64,000 nucleotides of DNA. It comes from Pandoraea eparura (GTDB lineage Bacteria; Pseudomonadota; Gammaproteobacteria; Burkholderiales; Burkholderiaceae). The notes beneath the pieces are model-generated. The model saw nothing but the letters and a program-made list of their open reading frames with translations, did not search any database and was not told the origin of the DNA. Positions within the stretch are counted from its first letter, which is position 1. Every line of letters begins with the position of its first letter. The stretch spans positions 682,001 through 746,000 of the forward strand of contig NZ_CABPSH010000001.1 in the NCBI RefSeq assembly GCF_902459725.1. The letters run 5' to 3'. Shown piece after piece: positions 62,557 to 64,000 of this stretch. Made by a program: the position numbers and the translations under genes.

Positions 62557-63921
62557 ATGAAAAGTACCATCAGCCGTACCGAACAAGGCAATCGTGTTGC
62601 TGCCACCGTCATCCTGATGGCATGCGCGGCACTCACGCTCACCGGCTTTCTCGCACGCGCCATCCAGGGCGAGGTGAATCCGCTATTGACGTTCTTCCTC
62701 GTCTCCGCCGGCGGCATCCTCAATCTGTCGACGGCGTGCCTGCTTGGCGTGCAGTACCTCTATAACGGCAAGCGATACTTCGCGCAATTCGGATGCGCGT
62801 TTCTGCTTCGCGGCCTCTTCATGTTCACCGAGGGCGTACTGCTCGCGAATCAACTCGCCGGCATTGCGACACACGTCACGCATGCCCCCTTCTGGCTCTG
62901 GCTGATGGCCGAAGCGAGTTTCGCCGCTTACGTGATGCTGAGTGTGCGTAGTTATTCACGCACGCGCAGCGATCCGCACATCCGACCCGGCTACAAGGAA
63001 GCGGCGCGCTATGGCGCCACCGTGCTCGTCATCTGGGCAACGACGTCGCTGGCGCTGGTCGGCACCGGTCGCACGCTCGCCACGCCGCCGCTGCCCGGCG
63101 GCGGCGTCGAGACGCTCGCGCTCTACGCGCTCTTCGTCGCGTATGTCGTGCTGTGGTGGCGGGTCGCGGCGGTCACACGGCTGTCCCACAAGCTGTTCCT
63201 GCTCGTGTGGGTTGTCGTCACCATCTCGCTGTGCGAGTTGCTGCTGTCACTGACGGCGCCCAGCGACGCGTCGTATCAATGGTATGCCGCACGCCTTCTC
63301 GCACTGGCATCGCCCGGTGTGGCAACCCTCGCCCTGGTCTGGGAAATCACGCGCCAGTACCAGTCGCTTGCGCTCACGAATACGGATCTGGTCGAGAAGG
63401 TATTCGTCGATCCGCTCACGCACATCTACAATCGCCGCTACTTCGACAATCGCATCCGCCTCGTAGCGGACCGGGTGCAGCAACGTGCAATACCGCTATC
63501 TTTACTGCTGATCGACATCGACTTCTTCAAGCAGGTCAACGACCGCTACGGGCATCCCTTCGGCGATGCCGTGCTGCAACGCATCGCCACCACGATCCAG
63601 CACTGCATTCGACTGCCGAGTGACTTCGCGGTGCGTTTGGGCGGTGAGGAGTTCGCGGTGGTGCTGCCGGAAATCGATCAGCACGCCGCGCTACGCGTGG
63701 CGGATCGCATTCGCGAATCGGTCAAGCGCGCAAGCACCGACATGCTCCCCGAGAAGGCGCGCGACAAAGGCGAGGCCATCACGATCAGCGTGGGCATTGC
63801 CACATGGCAACCGGGAGAGCCGCTCGTCATCAGCGCGATGCTCGAGCGCGCCGACAAGGCGCTCTATCAGGCCAAGCACAAGGGACGCGACCAAAGCGTG
63901 CTGGGTCAGTTGGCGGCCTGA
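62557..63921 (+). CDS. Membrane-bound GGDEF diguanylate cyclase
   Basis: A 454-residue protein. The first 250 residues contain six to seven membrane helices forming an integral sensor. After a linker (TRQYQSLALTNTDLVEKVFV) comes a GGDEF domain with DPLTHIYNRRYFDNRI and the active-site GGEEF. The RxxD inhibitory site is not in the right register (LPSD). It would synthesise c-di-GMP in response to an unknown membrane signal. Confidence 0.92.
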   Translation: MKSTISRTEQGNRVAATVILMACAALTLTGFLARAIQGEVNPLLTFFLVSAGGILNLSTACLLGVQYLYNGKRYFAQFGCAFLLRGLFMFTEGVLLANQLAGIATHVTHAPFWLWLMAEASFAAYVMLSVRSYSRTRSDPHIRPGYKEAARYGATVLVIWATTSLALVGTGRTLATPPLPGGGVETLALYALFVAYVVLWWRVAAVTRLSHKLFLLVWVVVTISLCELLLSLTAPSDASYQWYAARLLALASPGVATLALVWEITRQYQSLALTNTDLVEKVFVDPLTHIYNRRYFDNRIRLVADRVQQRAIPLSLLLIDIDFFKQVNDRYGHPFGDAVLQRIATTIQHCIRLPSDFAVRLGGEEFAVVLPEIDQHAALRVADRIRESVKRASTDMLPEKARDKGEAITISVGIATWQPGEPLVISAMLERADKALYQAKHKGRDQSVLGQLAA

Positions 63922-63942
63922 TGCCGCGCTACGCCACCACGC

Positions 63943-64000
63943 TCAGCCACGCGGGCGGAACGGCGGCCCCTTGAGTTCGACGGTATTGCCGTCGGGATCG
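63943..64000 (-). CDS. VOC (glyoxalase/bleomycin resistance) family protein, C-terminal fragment
   Basis: Only the last 18 codons are in the window: DPDGNTVELKGPPFRPRG then stop. The DPDGNTVEL motif with its metal-binding Glu is the signature end of VOC-family domains. The rest lies beyond the right edge. Confidence 0.8.
   Translation of the reverse strand, partial: DPDGNTVELKGPPFRPRG

Overview
The window looks like a chromosomal segment of a high-GC beta-proteobacterium of the Burkholderiaceae, most like Pandoraea. This rests on gene content and order (pyrB next to an inactive dihydroorotase homologue, DUF2889-sucC-sucD, recA-recX, kbl next to an SDR-type threonine dehydrogenase), on strong G/C bias at third codon positions, and on the protein sequences. 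The genus is an inference made without any database search.

Left flank (1-22.8 kb) is core genome. It holds a WecA/MraY-type transferase (cut by the window edge), apaH, a PlsC-type acyltransferase, the pyrimidine cluster (pyrC', pyrB) with ruvX and yqgE/algH, a rubredoxin, a ThiD-type kinase, a PglL/O-antigen-ligase-like enzyme next to a type IV pilin, a TerC-family protein, DUF2889-sucCD, recX, recA (with an SOS box), a two-component system and an MHS-type transporter. A 28-unit array of 11-bp tandem repeats separates the pilin from the ligase gene.

Centre (22.9-37.1 kb) is an integrated filamentous phage (inovirus) of about 14.2 kb. It sits in the 3' end of a tRNA-Met(CAT) gene and is bounded by 50-bp perfect direct repeats. 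Read on the minus strand, the genes run ssDNA-binding protein, small membrane protein, major coat, a 34-residue minor coat candidate, pIII-like adhesin, pVI-like protein, Zot (pI), secretin (pIV), a hairpin-rich intergenic region, HUH replication initiator, DUF4224 protein, tyrosine integrase. A divergent regulator faces this block across a 29-bp palindrome. Between the integrase and attL lies the most interesting cargo: a retron. A small XRE regulator overlaps a reverse transcriptase that has the retron hallmarks NAxxH, YVDD and VTG. It is followed by two same-strand unknown genes: a 287-residue protein with a possible LOTUS-like N-terminus and a 243-residue protein with a C-terminal winged-helix-like segment. 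Two structured non-coding stretches, one upstream of the XRE gene and one downstream of the RT, compete as the msr-msd RNA. This is a candidate phage-borne anti-phage system.

Just outside attR is the C-terminal remnant of a second, related integrase, so the same tRNA has been used more than once.

Right flank (37.5-64 kb) returns to core and niche genes: a PAS-GGDEF protein, a second TerC protein divergent from a NhaR-like regulator, an AI-2E-family permease, a TPR glycosyltransferase, a nitrate/sulfonate-type ABC transporter with a fused double permease, an outer-membrane barrel protein, a threonine-degradation operon with a divergent XRE-cupin regulator, a TetR-MFS divergon with interlocked promoters, an Old Yellow Enzyme, an MscS channel, an OpuC-type osmoprotectant transporter operon, a membrane-bound GGDEF protein and the tail of a VOC-family gene.
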